The position numbers and the translations under genes are program-made. Below, piece by piece: positions 22,150 through 33,900 of a DNA stretch of 64,000 bases. Source of the stretch: Serinus canaria (taxonomy: Eukaryota; Chordata; Aves; Passeriformes; Fringillidae); assembly GCF_022539315.1 (NCBI RefSeq), contig NC_066317.1, positions 69,793,000-69,856,999 of the forward strand, read 5' to 3'. The notes under the pieces are model-generated. The model saw nothing but the letters and a program-made list of their open reading frames with translations. It was not told where the DNA came from and searched no databases. Within the stretch, counting starts at the first letter, position 1; each line of letters opens with the position of its first letter.

Positions 22150-24434
22150 GGATCCTCGGGGGCTCTGAGGACACAGCAGAGGGGACAACGGTGGCCTTAG
22201 AAATGTCACCCTGCAATGTCACCCACGGGGCCAGTGACACCCGGAGCGGGGGCGGGGCGGCCCCACAGGCGAGGGAGGATGAGGAGGAGGCGGAAGGAGG
22301 CAGGACGTGACTTTTATTAACATTAGAAGCCATAAATCCCCACATTTTCCCTTAAAATTGGACATCTATGGTTTTCCAGTCATCCCAGTCTGGAGGAGCC
22401 CCTGGCACCGAGTGGGACAAACTGGGGGTGTCCCCAAGCTGTCCCCAACCCCCCACGACAGCTCCACTTTGGAGGAAGGAGCTTTGGAAAAGCTTTGGAT
22501 GGGATTTGGGATTTTTGGGGTCAAAGGGGTAAAAGGAGCAGCGCCGGGACTCCCGCGGATCTTTCAGGATCACCAGAGCAGGCAGGAAAACCCCAAGGAT
22601 ATTCCCAAATCCACATTCCCAAATCCAACCCGGGCTTTGTTTTGCCCGAATTGTCCCCAAATCCCCTCCGGCCACGGAGGTTGAGGGGTCTGGGGGTTCC
22701 CTTCTCCACCCGATTCCTCCTGGTGAGCCCGGGAATTTTCCTGCTTGGAAATCCCTAAATCCCAGCCGGAGTGGGGCTGGGAAGAGGGAAAAGCAAAATC
22801 CAAGCGAGGCCCGCGTGGGGCTGGGGACAGAATTCCAGAGGTGGGGACACGGCCGCTTCCCTGTCCTGGCTCCACCTGGATCGGGAAGAGGCGGGATAAA
22901 TTAAAGGATTAGGGGATGATATTTGGGAAAAATCCCAAATATCGTTGGAGCAATTCCAGGCGAATTGTGCCAGAACTGGAGGAGAGCGGGACAGGCAGGA
23001 TTGTCACTTGTCACCTGTCCCTGCCTCAGTTTCCCCGCCCGAGCCGTCCCCTGTAAATGCTCCAAAGGGAGCGGAGCAATAAATAACAATTCCCTAAAAA
23101 CGGGGGAAAATTAAAGAAATTACCCAAAGTTTCTCATAAAATCTTTTATTTTAAATATTTCCCTGCAAAATCCTGGGAATTCGGGGCCCCGGGGATGCGG
23201 GAGGAGCAGCCCGGGGGTGGGCGGGGATGCTCAGTGTTAATGATCATTATTAATTAATGAATTGATTAATTAACCAACAGCAGCGGGTTTGGGGGTGTGG
23301 GGGGAGCGCCCAGGGCAGGGCCTGGGTGTGGGGAGGGGGCTCGGGGTGTCCCCCTGCTCCTGTCACAGCCGTGTCCCTGCAGGGCGGGGGGTGGCACTGC
23401 GGGGTGGTGACACCGCAGGGTGTCCTGGCAAGGTGGTGACACCGTGGGGTACCTGGTGATGCCACCCCGGGGTGTCCCGGCAAGGTGACACTCAGATCCC
23501 CCCAACAGCTGCTACTGTCCCCAAGAGCCACTTCATGCAAAGTCCCCCTTGTCCCCAACCCCACCCTCAGCCCGAGTGGCCCCGCAGGAAGCCACTGTCA
23601 CCCCCTGGGAGCTGGAAAGGGACCCTGGCTGTGGCAGGTGACCCTGGCTGTGACAGGTGACAAGGGGGGTGTGGCGGGTGCCAGTGCCAGCACGGGGTCA
23701 CTGCGGTGCCACCCCAGGGTGGGTCTGGGGGTGCTGCCGGACCCGCCCTGCCCCAGAGCGGCAGATGCCACTGTCACCGCTGTCCCCAGCTGTCACCCAG
23801 CGGGGTGGGACAGCGACCCCCAGCCCCTCGGGGGGTCCCTGTGGGGACGGCCCCAGGAAGGGACCGGGCGGTGTTTGGGCTCCGCAGGAGCCTGCGGGTG
23901 TCCCGGGGGGGCGGCAGCCGCTCGTTCCCAGCACGGCGACAACTGGGGACATCACCCAGGCCACCGGAGCCGCCCTCGGAGGACAAACACCCGCCGGGAG
24001 CAGCGCCAGGACCCTGCGGTCACCGCGGGGACCTCAGCCCGGAGCAGGCGGGGAAACTGAGGCACGGCGCTTCTCCGAGGACACCGCGGGGACAGAGCCC
24101 CGTGTCACCTCGCGCTGTCCCTTTTGTCCCTCCGGAAAAGACACTCGGGCCAGCGCCACCCCCCGCTGCTCCTGCCCCCTTCCGCCGATACCTGGAGCGG
24201 GGCTTTGGTGACAGTGACACCTCGGAGTGTCACCAGCTCAACCCTGGTGACATCCGCGCCTCCACCGGCCCGGGGGGAGCTGCCATTCCCGGGGGCGCAC
24301 ATTCCCGGCGGGAATTCCCAGGTCGGGGTGGGGACGGACGACGACGATCTGGGCTTGGAGTGGCGGAGGGGGGAGGTGACACTTTTTGACACTGTTTTTT
24401 TGGGGGGGGGTTGTGTTTTTTTGGGGGGTTTCTT
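22150..24434 (-). other. VAX2 3' UTR and intergenic sequence
   Basis: No ORF is conserved here. Minus-strand AATAAA signals lie at 23150-23145 and 22318-22313; either could end VAX2. An AT-rich, TAATTA-containing word lies at about 23238-23276. Confidence 0.4.
23145..23150 (-). terminator. candidate VAX2 poly(A) signal
   Basis: AATAAA on the minus strand, 1.29 kb after the VAX2 stop, in AT-rich sequence. Confidence 0.35.
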
Positions 24435-24938
24435 TTAAGGGCTCGGCTTCTTGCCGTGTATAGAACTGTCCTTCCTCTCCAGCCGCGTGTAAGGCTCGAA
24501 CGCGGAGGCTCCCGGCGGGAAAGAAGCGGGCAGGTCGTGCAGGCTGCCCAGCAGCGGCCCCCCAAAACACAGCGGCCTCCCCGGCAGCCGCGGCGACGGC
24601 GATGAGGATGAGGAGGACGAGGAGGAGGAAGCGGCGAGAGACGGGACGTGCAGGCCGAAAGGCGGCGGGGCCGGGGGGCTGCTGCCACCGCCCAGCCCCG
24701 GCGGGGACGCGGGGCCCGGCGGGGCCAGGCTGGCCGCGGGGCTGGGCACCGGGCCGGGGTTGGAAGGGGGGGACAGGAGGCTCGGGGGGGCCGGCACGGA
24801 CAGGAGGCGGCCCTGCTCCAGCAGCCGCAGGATGTTGCAGGTGGCGAAGGACTCGGAGGTGCTGGAGGAGCGTTTCTCAGAGTCCCTGCTCTGGTCCTTC
24901 TTCTGCTTCGTGCGGCGGTTCTGGAACCACACCTTGAC
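24435..24938 (-). CDS. VAX2: VAX2 exon 3, recognition helix and C-terminus
   Basis: Acceptor [29 protein letters not shown] comes first, then [18 protein letters not shown], a Ser run (SSSSSSSSS) and TAA at 24437-24435. The C-terminal ending KKPSP is near the family's KKANT type. Confidence 0.95.
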   Translation of the reverse strand, partial: VKVWFQNRRTKQKKDQSRDSEKRSSSTSESFATCNILRLLEQGRLLSVPAPPSLLSPPSNPGPVPSPAASLAPPGPASPPGLGGGSSPPAPPPFGLHVPSLAASSSSSSSSSSPSPRLPGRPLCFGGPLLGSLHDLPASFPPGASAFEPYTRLERKDSSIHGKKPSP

Positions 24939-27900
24939 CTGGGGAGGGGGGTTTGGGGTGGGGAGGGGGGGGACAGGAGGGCACGGACGGAAAGAGAGCG
25001 CGGGGGGGGCCGGGGAGAGAGAGGCGAGAGCCAGGAGAGAGCGAGAGATACGAGAGAGAGAGAGATGGATTAGAATAAACGGCCAAGCGAGGTCCGCCCT
25101 CCCGGGATCCGGCCGCTCCCCGGGAAAGGGAGAATTCCTGCGGGGCCCGAGAGGGGAGAGGGGCCCGAGCCTGCGGGGGGCACCCCGGGGATGAGAGCAC
25201 CGGGATGGGACTCGGGACTGGAGCCCGGGAATGGCAGCCCAGGAATGGGACTTGGGACATGAGCCCAGGGTTGGGATGGCAGGGATGGAACCCCAGGGAT
25301 GGAACCTCAGGGATGGGATCTCAGGTTTGGGAGCCTGGGGATGGGTCCCCATGGATGGGACCTCTGGAAGGGAACCCCCGGAATGGGACCCCAGGAATGG
25401 AATCCCAGGGATGGAATCCCAAGAATGAGATCCCAGGGATGGGACCTCAGGAATGGGATCCCAGGGGTGGAACTTGGAACGGGAACCCAAGGTTGGGATG
25501 GCAGGGATGGAACCCCAGGGATGGAATCCCAACAATGAGATCCTAGGGATGGGACTTGGAACAGGAGCCCAGGATTGGAATCCCAGGGGTGGGAGCTCAG
25601 GAATGGGATCCCAGGGATGGGAATCCAAAGAGGAGCCCAGGATTGGGAGCCTGGGGATGGGTCCCCATGGATGGCACCCCAGGGACAGGCCTCAGGACAG
25701 GACCCCAGGGACAGCAGCCAGGGATGGGACCCCAGGGATGGAACCCCAAGGACCCCAGGCTCCTGTCCCTGTAACGGAACCCCAGGAATGGGGCTTGGGA
25801 CAGGAGCAGAGGGTTGGGATCCCAGGGATGGATCTGCAGGAATGGGACCTTGGGGACCGTGGGCTCCTGTCCTAGGGATGGGACCCCAGGGATGGGACCC
25901 CAGGGATGGGACCTTGGGGACGGGAGCCTCGGGAAGGAGCCCAGAGCTCGTACCTGACCATCCATCCCCCCCCCTTCCCGCGCCGTGCTCGGCTCTCCCT
26001 GCACTGCTTTTCCCGGGAATGCTGACAGGGACAGCCTGGGCTCTCCTCAACCCCAAATTCCCGTCCCCGACTGCGAACCCTGCCCTGGCCGGGGCGCGGG
26101 GTGACACGTGAGGGGCCAGGGTGGCTTCTGGTGGCCTTGGATTGCTGGGCACGGACCCAGCTGGGGACACCCGCACCGAGGTCAGGAGGGAATCCAGGCT
26201 GAGCCCCGCGGGATCCCCGCACCCCGAACCCGCCCCTGCCCCCGCAGAGCCCCTAAACTCCCCCTCCCTCCCTCCCTCCCTCCCTGGCAGAGCAGAGGGG
26301 CAGGAGAGGCAGAGAGAGAGACAGAGAGAGGCGGGAGGGACGGACAGACGGACACGGGGGTGAGGGAAGGACACGGGTGGGAAGACACTCGGGTTAGAGC
26401 GCGGCGGGGACGAGCGGGAGGGACCCCGAGCCGCGGGGCCAGCGGTGCCGGGCTCGTCCCGGTGTCACCGGCGGCTCGTGGGGACACGCCAGGCCCGCGG
26501 TGACACGGCACAAAGGAGCCCCGGTGCGGAGCTGCGGGAACCGGGGGACACCGGGGACACCGTGGGGACACCGGGGACACCGCGGGGACATCGCCTCCCG
26601 CCACCGCCTGGCACTGCCGGCCCGCCCCTCCCCTCGGGGACATCCGCGACACCCACACGGGGACATCGAGGCACCCGCTGCCACCGGGCACAGCCGGGTC
26701 CCCAGAGCTGGTGTCCCCCATGCCACTGAGCCCAGAGCTGTGTCACTGTGTCACTGACCCCACTGGTCACTCCGTGCTGACCACTGGGATGGTTTTGGGG
26801 ACAGAGCTGGGTCCCCAGGGATGGTGTCCCAGTGACCCCAGAGCGGTGTCCCCATCCCACAGACCCCATTGGTCACTCCGTGCTGACCACTGGGGTTGGT
26901 GTCCCTGTCCCACTGACCCAGACCTGTGTCCCCATGTCACTGACCCCAGAGCGGTGTCCCCATCCCAGTGACCCCACTGTCACTCCGTGCTGACCACTGG
27001 GATGGTTTTGGGGACAGAGCTGGGTCCCCAGAGCTGGTGTCCCTGTCCCACTGACCCAGAGCTGATGTCCCTACGTCACTGACTCCAGAGCGGTGTCCCC
27101 ATCCCAGTGACCCCACTGTCACTCCGTGCTGACCACTGGGATGGTTTTGGGTGCAACGCCTGTCCCCAGGGCTGGTGTCCCCATCCCACTGACCCCAGGG
27201 CTGGTGTCCCTGTCCCAGTGACCCAGAGCTGATGTCCCCATGTCACTGACCCCAGAGTGGTGTCCCCATCCCAGTGACCCCACTGTCACTCCGTGCTGAC
27301 CACTGGGATGGTTTTGGGGACAGTCCCATGTCCCCCGACATGGTGACCTGCCACAGAATTGTCCCACCCTCTGGAGCAGCCGAACCCTGGGAATTGCAGA
27401 TCCCAAACCCGCGGTGGTGGGGCCAAAGGGGACCCAGGCAGCCCCAAACCCATCTAATTAGCGCCACCTTAACGAGGATCCGGCCTGAACCCGTACAGGA
27501 TGGACATCCCAGAACTCCCAGACCAAACATTCCCCATCCAGCAACTCAGGAGGAGCAGGAATCAGGAAAATCAGGAATCAGGAAAATCAGGAATCAGGAA
27601 AATCAGTGGGATTTAACCCTTGGGGATGGGCACAACCAGCCCATGGATCAGGGCTGGAATTCCAACCCCATCCCTGATCCCCAACCAGGGGCTGCTCCTA
27701 AATCCCACTGTGCCAGGGGGATCCAAATCCACCCAATCTGGCCTGGGACATTCCCAGGGATCCAGGGATTCTCTGGGAATTCCAGCCCAGCCCCTGCCCA
27801 CCCTCCCAGCCAGCAATTCCTTGCCCAGATCCCAGCCCAATCTCCCCTTTCCCAGTGGCAGCCATTCCCTGGCTCCTGTCCCTCTGTCCCTTGTCCCCAG

Positions 27901-30900
27901 TCCCTCTCCAGCTCTCCTGGAGCCCCTCCAGGGACTCTGAGAATTCCCTGGATTTTCTCTTCTCCAGGGGAACATTCCCAGCTCTCCCAATCCACAAAGG
28001 AAATGGGAACGTGGGAAAAAGGAATTGTGGCTCGGAGACCCCAGAAGGCTGGGAAAGTGGAGAGCACAAAATAATGTAAAATATTAAATATCAATAATTT
28101 ATTATTTAGAATTAATAATAAACCAATAAAATAATTTAATATTTATATTTGGGGAAGAGAATAATAATGGGAAATTAAATATATATACACATTGTTTACA
28201 TACATATTATTTTATGTAAACATATAATTATTGTTTCCTATTATATTTAATTACATCTTTATGTTTTTTATATTATATTGAATGACGTATTTATATTTTT
28301 ATTTTTTATTTTTATTTATGTGTTAAATATTCTATCGTTGAGATATTTTATATTAATTTATAACTATAGTAATAGCTATTATAAATATACACCTAAAAAA
28401 TGTAGGTTGTGAATATATAATACATAATACATATATACATATATGGTATATAATGTATTTAATGTACTTATAATGCATTCTATATTTTATATGATCTATT
28501 ACATTTATTTTCGATCATATATTTATATATTATGATATTGATGTTTTTCCTTCCTTATTTAATTATTTAATTATTTAATTATTTAATTATTAATTATTTA
28601 ATTATTTAATTATTATTTTATTTATTATTTATTATTTTATTTTATTTTAATTTTTAAAGTTGATTTTTAAAAATATAATTCAATTTTATGTTATTATTTC
28701 ACTCCTCGTCTTCTATCAATTTTTAGAGTTCTCTTCTCCTTATTTGCTTGTCCCCACTGTATGGTGGGGTGGCGGGGGTGCGGGCCAGTGCAGTTGCCCA
28801 TGTTGTAGGCCAGGGTAGGCTGGCGCCCTGAGCCAATTTGCTATAGTGTGATAGTGTAGAGGTGGAGAGTTTGGGAGAGGGTGAACAGAAAGGGAAGAGG
28901 GGAACTGGAGGATAGTGGCATGCTGGGGTGGGACAGGGAGGGAGCGGTTAATAGTGGGTAGTGTGGAAGTGATAATGTGGAAAGTGAGGGAGGGGAGGGT
29001 ATGGGGAGGGGAGGGGGAGGGAAAGAGGGAGTAGGGGGAAGGGCCGAGGGGGGGGGAAGGTACGGGCGGGGAGTGGGGAGGGGAGAGGGGGGGTAGGGGA
29101 GGGGCGGGGAGGGGAGGGGAGGGAGGTGAGGGAGGGGAGGGGGGGGGAGGGGAGGGTGAGCGGGACGGGCCACTCCCTATTCCACGACCGAATGAGTCCC
29201 GGAGATCCCCCTGGATTTTTCCTCCTCCCGCAGATCCTTTCCCTAAGGATTCTTCCCTCTGACTCCAGGAAGGCAGGGCCGTGTCCCCTCCCCTGCTCCT
29301 GACACCTGGAATGTCATCCCAAATGTCACCACGCTCGGAATGCTCCGGGGAGTTCTGATTCCGGAATTCTGATTCCCAGATTCCCGGCAGGGTGTGGGGA
29401 GCATTGCGTGAAGATGGGAATAAAACGGGAACACGGCATTATCCGGAGCCTGTGGAATCATCCGGAACCCGCGATGGCGGCTCCGTCCCGGTTTTCCACA
29501 GCTGTCAGCACCAGGATGGAGCCCAGGAGAGGTTGGATCCCTGGAATCCCCGGGATGGAGCCCATGAGAGGTTGGATCCCTGGAATCCCTGGGATGGAGC
29601 CCATGAGGGGTTGGATCCCTGGAATCCCCGGGATGGAGCCCACAAGGGCTTGGATCCCTGGAATCCCTAGGATGGAGCCCACGAAGGGCTTGGATCCCTG
29701 GAATCCCCGGGATGGAGCCCACGAGGGGGTTGGATCCCTGGAATCCCACCCTGGAGCCCAGATGGAGCCCATAAGGGCTTGGATCCCTGGAATCCCCGGG
29801 ATGGAGCCCACGAGGGGTTGGATCCCTGGAATCCCCGGGATGGAGCCCACAAGGGCTTGGATCCCTGGAATCCCCGGGATGGAGCCCACGAGGGCTTGGA
29901 TCCCTGGAATCCCTGGGATGGAGCCCATGAGGGCTTGGATCCCTGGAATCCCGTGCAGTGACGTCAGAGAGCGCCATATCCCGGGATTCCCTCTCCAGAG
30001 ACTTGGGGCTGCTGTTCCCATCCCTGCCCTTCCACAAACGCCTCTGAACCACAAAAGGAATTATTCCCAAGAAGGGAATCCCGATGGAAACCCCTTATCT
30101 GGGAAGGCATAGGGTGGGAGCTCGCCATTCCAGGGATCTCAGCAATCCAGGGATTTGTGCACACTTTCAGTCCAGTAACTGCCCGCCCATCCATCCATCC
30201 ATCCATCCATCCATCCATCCATCCATCCATCCATCCATCCATCCATCCATCCATCCATCCATCCATCCATCCACCATCCATCCCTCCATCCATCCATCCA
30301 TCCATCCATCTGCTGCCCGTCCGTCCGTACGTCCGTCCATCCATCCATCCATCCATCCATCCATCCATCCATCTGTCCATCCATCCGTCCATCCATCCCT
30401 CCATCCATCCATCCATCCACCATCCATCCATCCATCCCAGCATCCCAAAGCACCACACAAATGGAACCGGAATTTTCCTCCTCTCATTACAGCTCCCGTT
30501 TTCCACCCTCATCCGCTGCTTCCCTCTGCATTGGGGCCGAGCCGTGGTGGGAATTGTTCTTGACTGAGATCCTAAACCCCCAACACTGCCCAGGCAGATC
30601 CCAGGAATACCAACACCGCACACTCCGGCTCTCCCACATTCCCAAAAACACCGAGCGGTTCTCACCAGCGTTATCCACCCACGGGACCATCCATCCATCC
30701 ATCCATCCATCCATCCATCCATCCATCCATCCATCCATCCATCCATCCACCCATCCATCCATCCATCCATCCACCCATCCATCCATCCACCCATCCACCC
30801 ATCCATCCACCCATTATCCGTCCATCCCAGTATGGATAGAACCGGAATTTTCCTCCTCTCATTACAGCTCCCGTTTTCCACCCTCATCCGCTGCTTCCCT

Positions 30901-33900
30901 CTGCATTGGGGCCGAGCCGTGGTGGGAATTGTTCTTGACTGAGATCCTAAACCCCCAACACTGCCCAGGCAGATCCCAGGAATACCAACACCGCGCACTC
31001 CGGCTCTCCCACATTCCCAAAAAACACCAGAGCGCGTTCTCCCAGCGTTTATCCACCCCACGGGACAATCCCGACCGCGCTGCGCGGCTCCGGGGCCGGG
31101 GCCGTGTTTGGGGTTTTTAGCGCTGTTTGTTTTGGCCGGCCCTGCCCCGGCGCTGACCCCGGCTCCGTCACGCGCTCCTGGCACACGTGTGGCCCCCGGC
31201 TCCTCCATCCCGTGCTATTCCTGGCTGCCGAGCGGGAATTGGCCGGGATTAGCTCCCGACTGCCGGCAGCTGACGCTGGTTGGGAGCCTGCGCTCCGCCA
31301 TCATCCCGCGCTACCTTCTTCCTCCTCCTCCTCCTCTCTTTCCCTCCTTTTCCTCCTTTTCCCTCCTCGTTCTCCTCTCTCCAGCCCCACTGGGGCTCGG
31401 ATCCCGGATCCCTGCGTTGTGTAATCCGTCGGGATCGCCACCTGAACCCGCAGGTTTCGTAACGGCGGCTCCGTGACCCTCCCGCCTCTCCCTGTTCCGA
31501 GTGGATGGATTCATCCCTCGGCTGCCATTCCAGCTCATCCCGCTGCGCCAACCATTCCACACCCTCCACCACGGCCTCTGGGAATGCGCTTCCAGCCACC
31601 AGCGCGGTGGGAATTGTCCCTGACCCTCATCCGGGAGCCCATTCCCAGCACAGCCCCTCTCCCACCGCCGATCCAGAATTCCAGCCAGCAGCCAGGCCCG
31701 TGTCCGGCTGCTGCCCCAAAATTCTGGATATTCCCGGCTTGGGAATATTTGGATATTGGGAATTCTGGATATTGCGGCCAGGGGACCTCGGGGGTGCTCT
31801 GGTGCCCTTTGGAAATGGAAAATTTGGAGATGCCCCGGAAGCTTGAGGGGAATTCTCCCATTTTTTGGGGTTTTGGGAAGTGCTGGGATGGGTGGGGACA
31901 CCACCCTGGCAGGGACATCCTCCATGAAATCCCGAGGGTCTGGATGGGACCCGTGGGTGGGAATTCCAGCATCGGGATCAGCCCCAAAACTCATGAAAAC
32001 CATCACTAAACCCAAATCCCGTAATTTTTCCAGGAAAACATTTAAATTACATCCACTTGGAGGATGCTGGGATTGCTCTGGGAACACCCAGTTTGGCTTC
32101 ACCGGGAATCAAAGCTTTCCATCAGAAATTCTGAAATCCCGGGATTTTATTTTTTTGGGGGTGGAGGGGATTGTAAATCCTTAATGATACAAATCTCAGT
32201 GATTTGCTCCCAATTTTTTCCCCCCCATCAATAATTTCCCTCCGTGCTTGGAGAATTCTGGAAGCACCTGGATATTGTGGGATCCCAAATATCCTACTCC
32301 TCTATCCCACAGCAGGCCCGGATTTCCCGCTCCCCTTTTTAGGAACACTCCTCAAAAATCCAGACTTCATCCCCCCCAGCCAGGTTTTTGGGATCCCGAT
32401 GCCGGAATTCGGGAATCTCCAGGGGCGGTGCCAGCCTGGCCCTGCCACCGCGGTGTCCCCGCCACGGCCCCACTGCCAGGAGGGACCGGGATTAACGGGG
32501 CCGCGTGAGCTGGGTTTGCTCCAGGAACATTCTCTGATGTGGGAATGGGATCCAGCACCTGCTGGAGGTGCCCAAATCCCGGGAATCTCCGGTGGGTACC
32601 AGGGTTTGGGATCTCCCTCCTTCCCGGGTGGTTTCAGCACCCCGGTGTGACCCGATCCCGTTAAATGTGGGATGGCTCAGGCTGATGTTCCCTGTTGCCA
32701 CCTATTCCCAGGGATTTGGCAGCTGCAGGATGCTGTTCCCAGATCCTCTGGAATAGCCCAGATCCCTCCTGGAAGTGAGTCAGGGAAGTGTTCCAGGAAA
32801 ACTGGGTGGGAGAGTCCATCCCATCCCGAAAAAGCTCCAGCAGAAGGGATGGAGGGAGGGATGGAGGGAGGGATGGAGGGAGGGATGGAGGGAGGGATGG
32901 AGGGAGGGATGGAGGCCCTTCAGGAAAGAACCACAGAATCCCAGAATTCCCAACTGGTTTGGGTTGGGAAGGACCTTAAAGCTTTTCTTCCAAGGGCAGG
33001 GACACCTCCCACTATCCCAGGCAGATCCAAGCTGGCCTTGGGCACTGCCAGGGATCCAGGGGCAGCCACAGCAAATCTGGGAATTCCAGCCCAGCCAGGA
33101 ATTCCTTCCTGATATCCCAACCCTGCCTTTTGGAAATTCCAAAATCACCTGACATGGATCCCATCACTTCCACCGTGTCCTGGCCCAGAGGGAAATGGGA
33201 ATCACGAGGTTTTGGGGCTCCCAGCTCTTCCCAACCTCATTTTTCCTGCCTTTATTTTTCCCCAGGAGAGGAAAACCTGTGGCAGCCCCAGCCCCTGTCC
33301 CCTCGTTCTGTCCCCGCGGGGACCGGGAGCCGCTAACGAGCCGAGGTGATTAATTTTTAACGGCCTCCTCTTAATTGCCGGGCTATAAATAGACCTTCCC
33401 GGCCTTCCTCGGCGTTCCCAGATGTTTTGCTCCATGTTGGGAATCCCCGGATGCTCCAGGGGGGTGTGGGGACACGGGTGGTGATGGAGCTGTAGGGTGG
33501 CCCAGGAGTTGTCCCCAAGAAGGTCTGGATGGAGCCCATGGGGACACTCGGAGAATCCCACGGATTTTCCAGCAGCCAGGCAGGCAGAAATCATGGAATC
33601 ATGGGATCGGTTAGGTTGGAAAAACCCTTGGAGACTCCTGAATCCAGCCACTCCTCCCAGCACTGCCAAGGCCACCACTGCGTCCCCAAGTGCCACATCC
33701 ACAGGGCTGGTCATTCCCCCCAGGAACTGGGATCCACCCCTGCCCATCTGGAAAACCCTTTCCACGTAGGAGTTTTCCCAAAAATCCAACCTAAACCTTC
33801 CCTGGCACGATTTGGGACTGTCCCTCATCCCGAGTGTCACCTCCTTGTCCTGACCTTAAAAAGGGCTGGAAAACACCGGAGTCACTGGAACCCGAGCCGG

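Noticed and set aside
29515..29955. 39-bp array considered as a coding repeat
   Set aside because: Unit length is divisible by three, but no flanking exon or splice site frames it and it lies deep in VAX2 intron 2.
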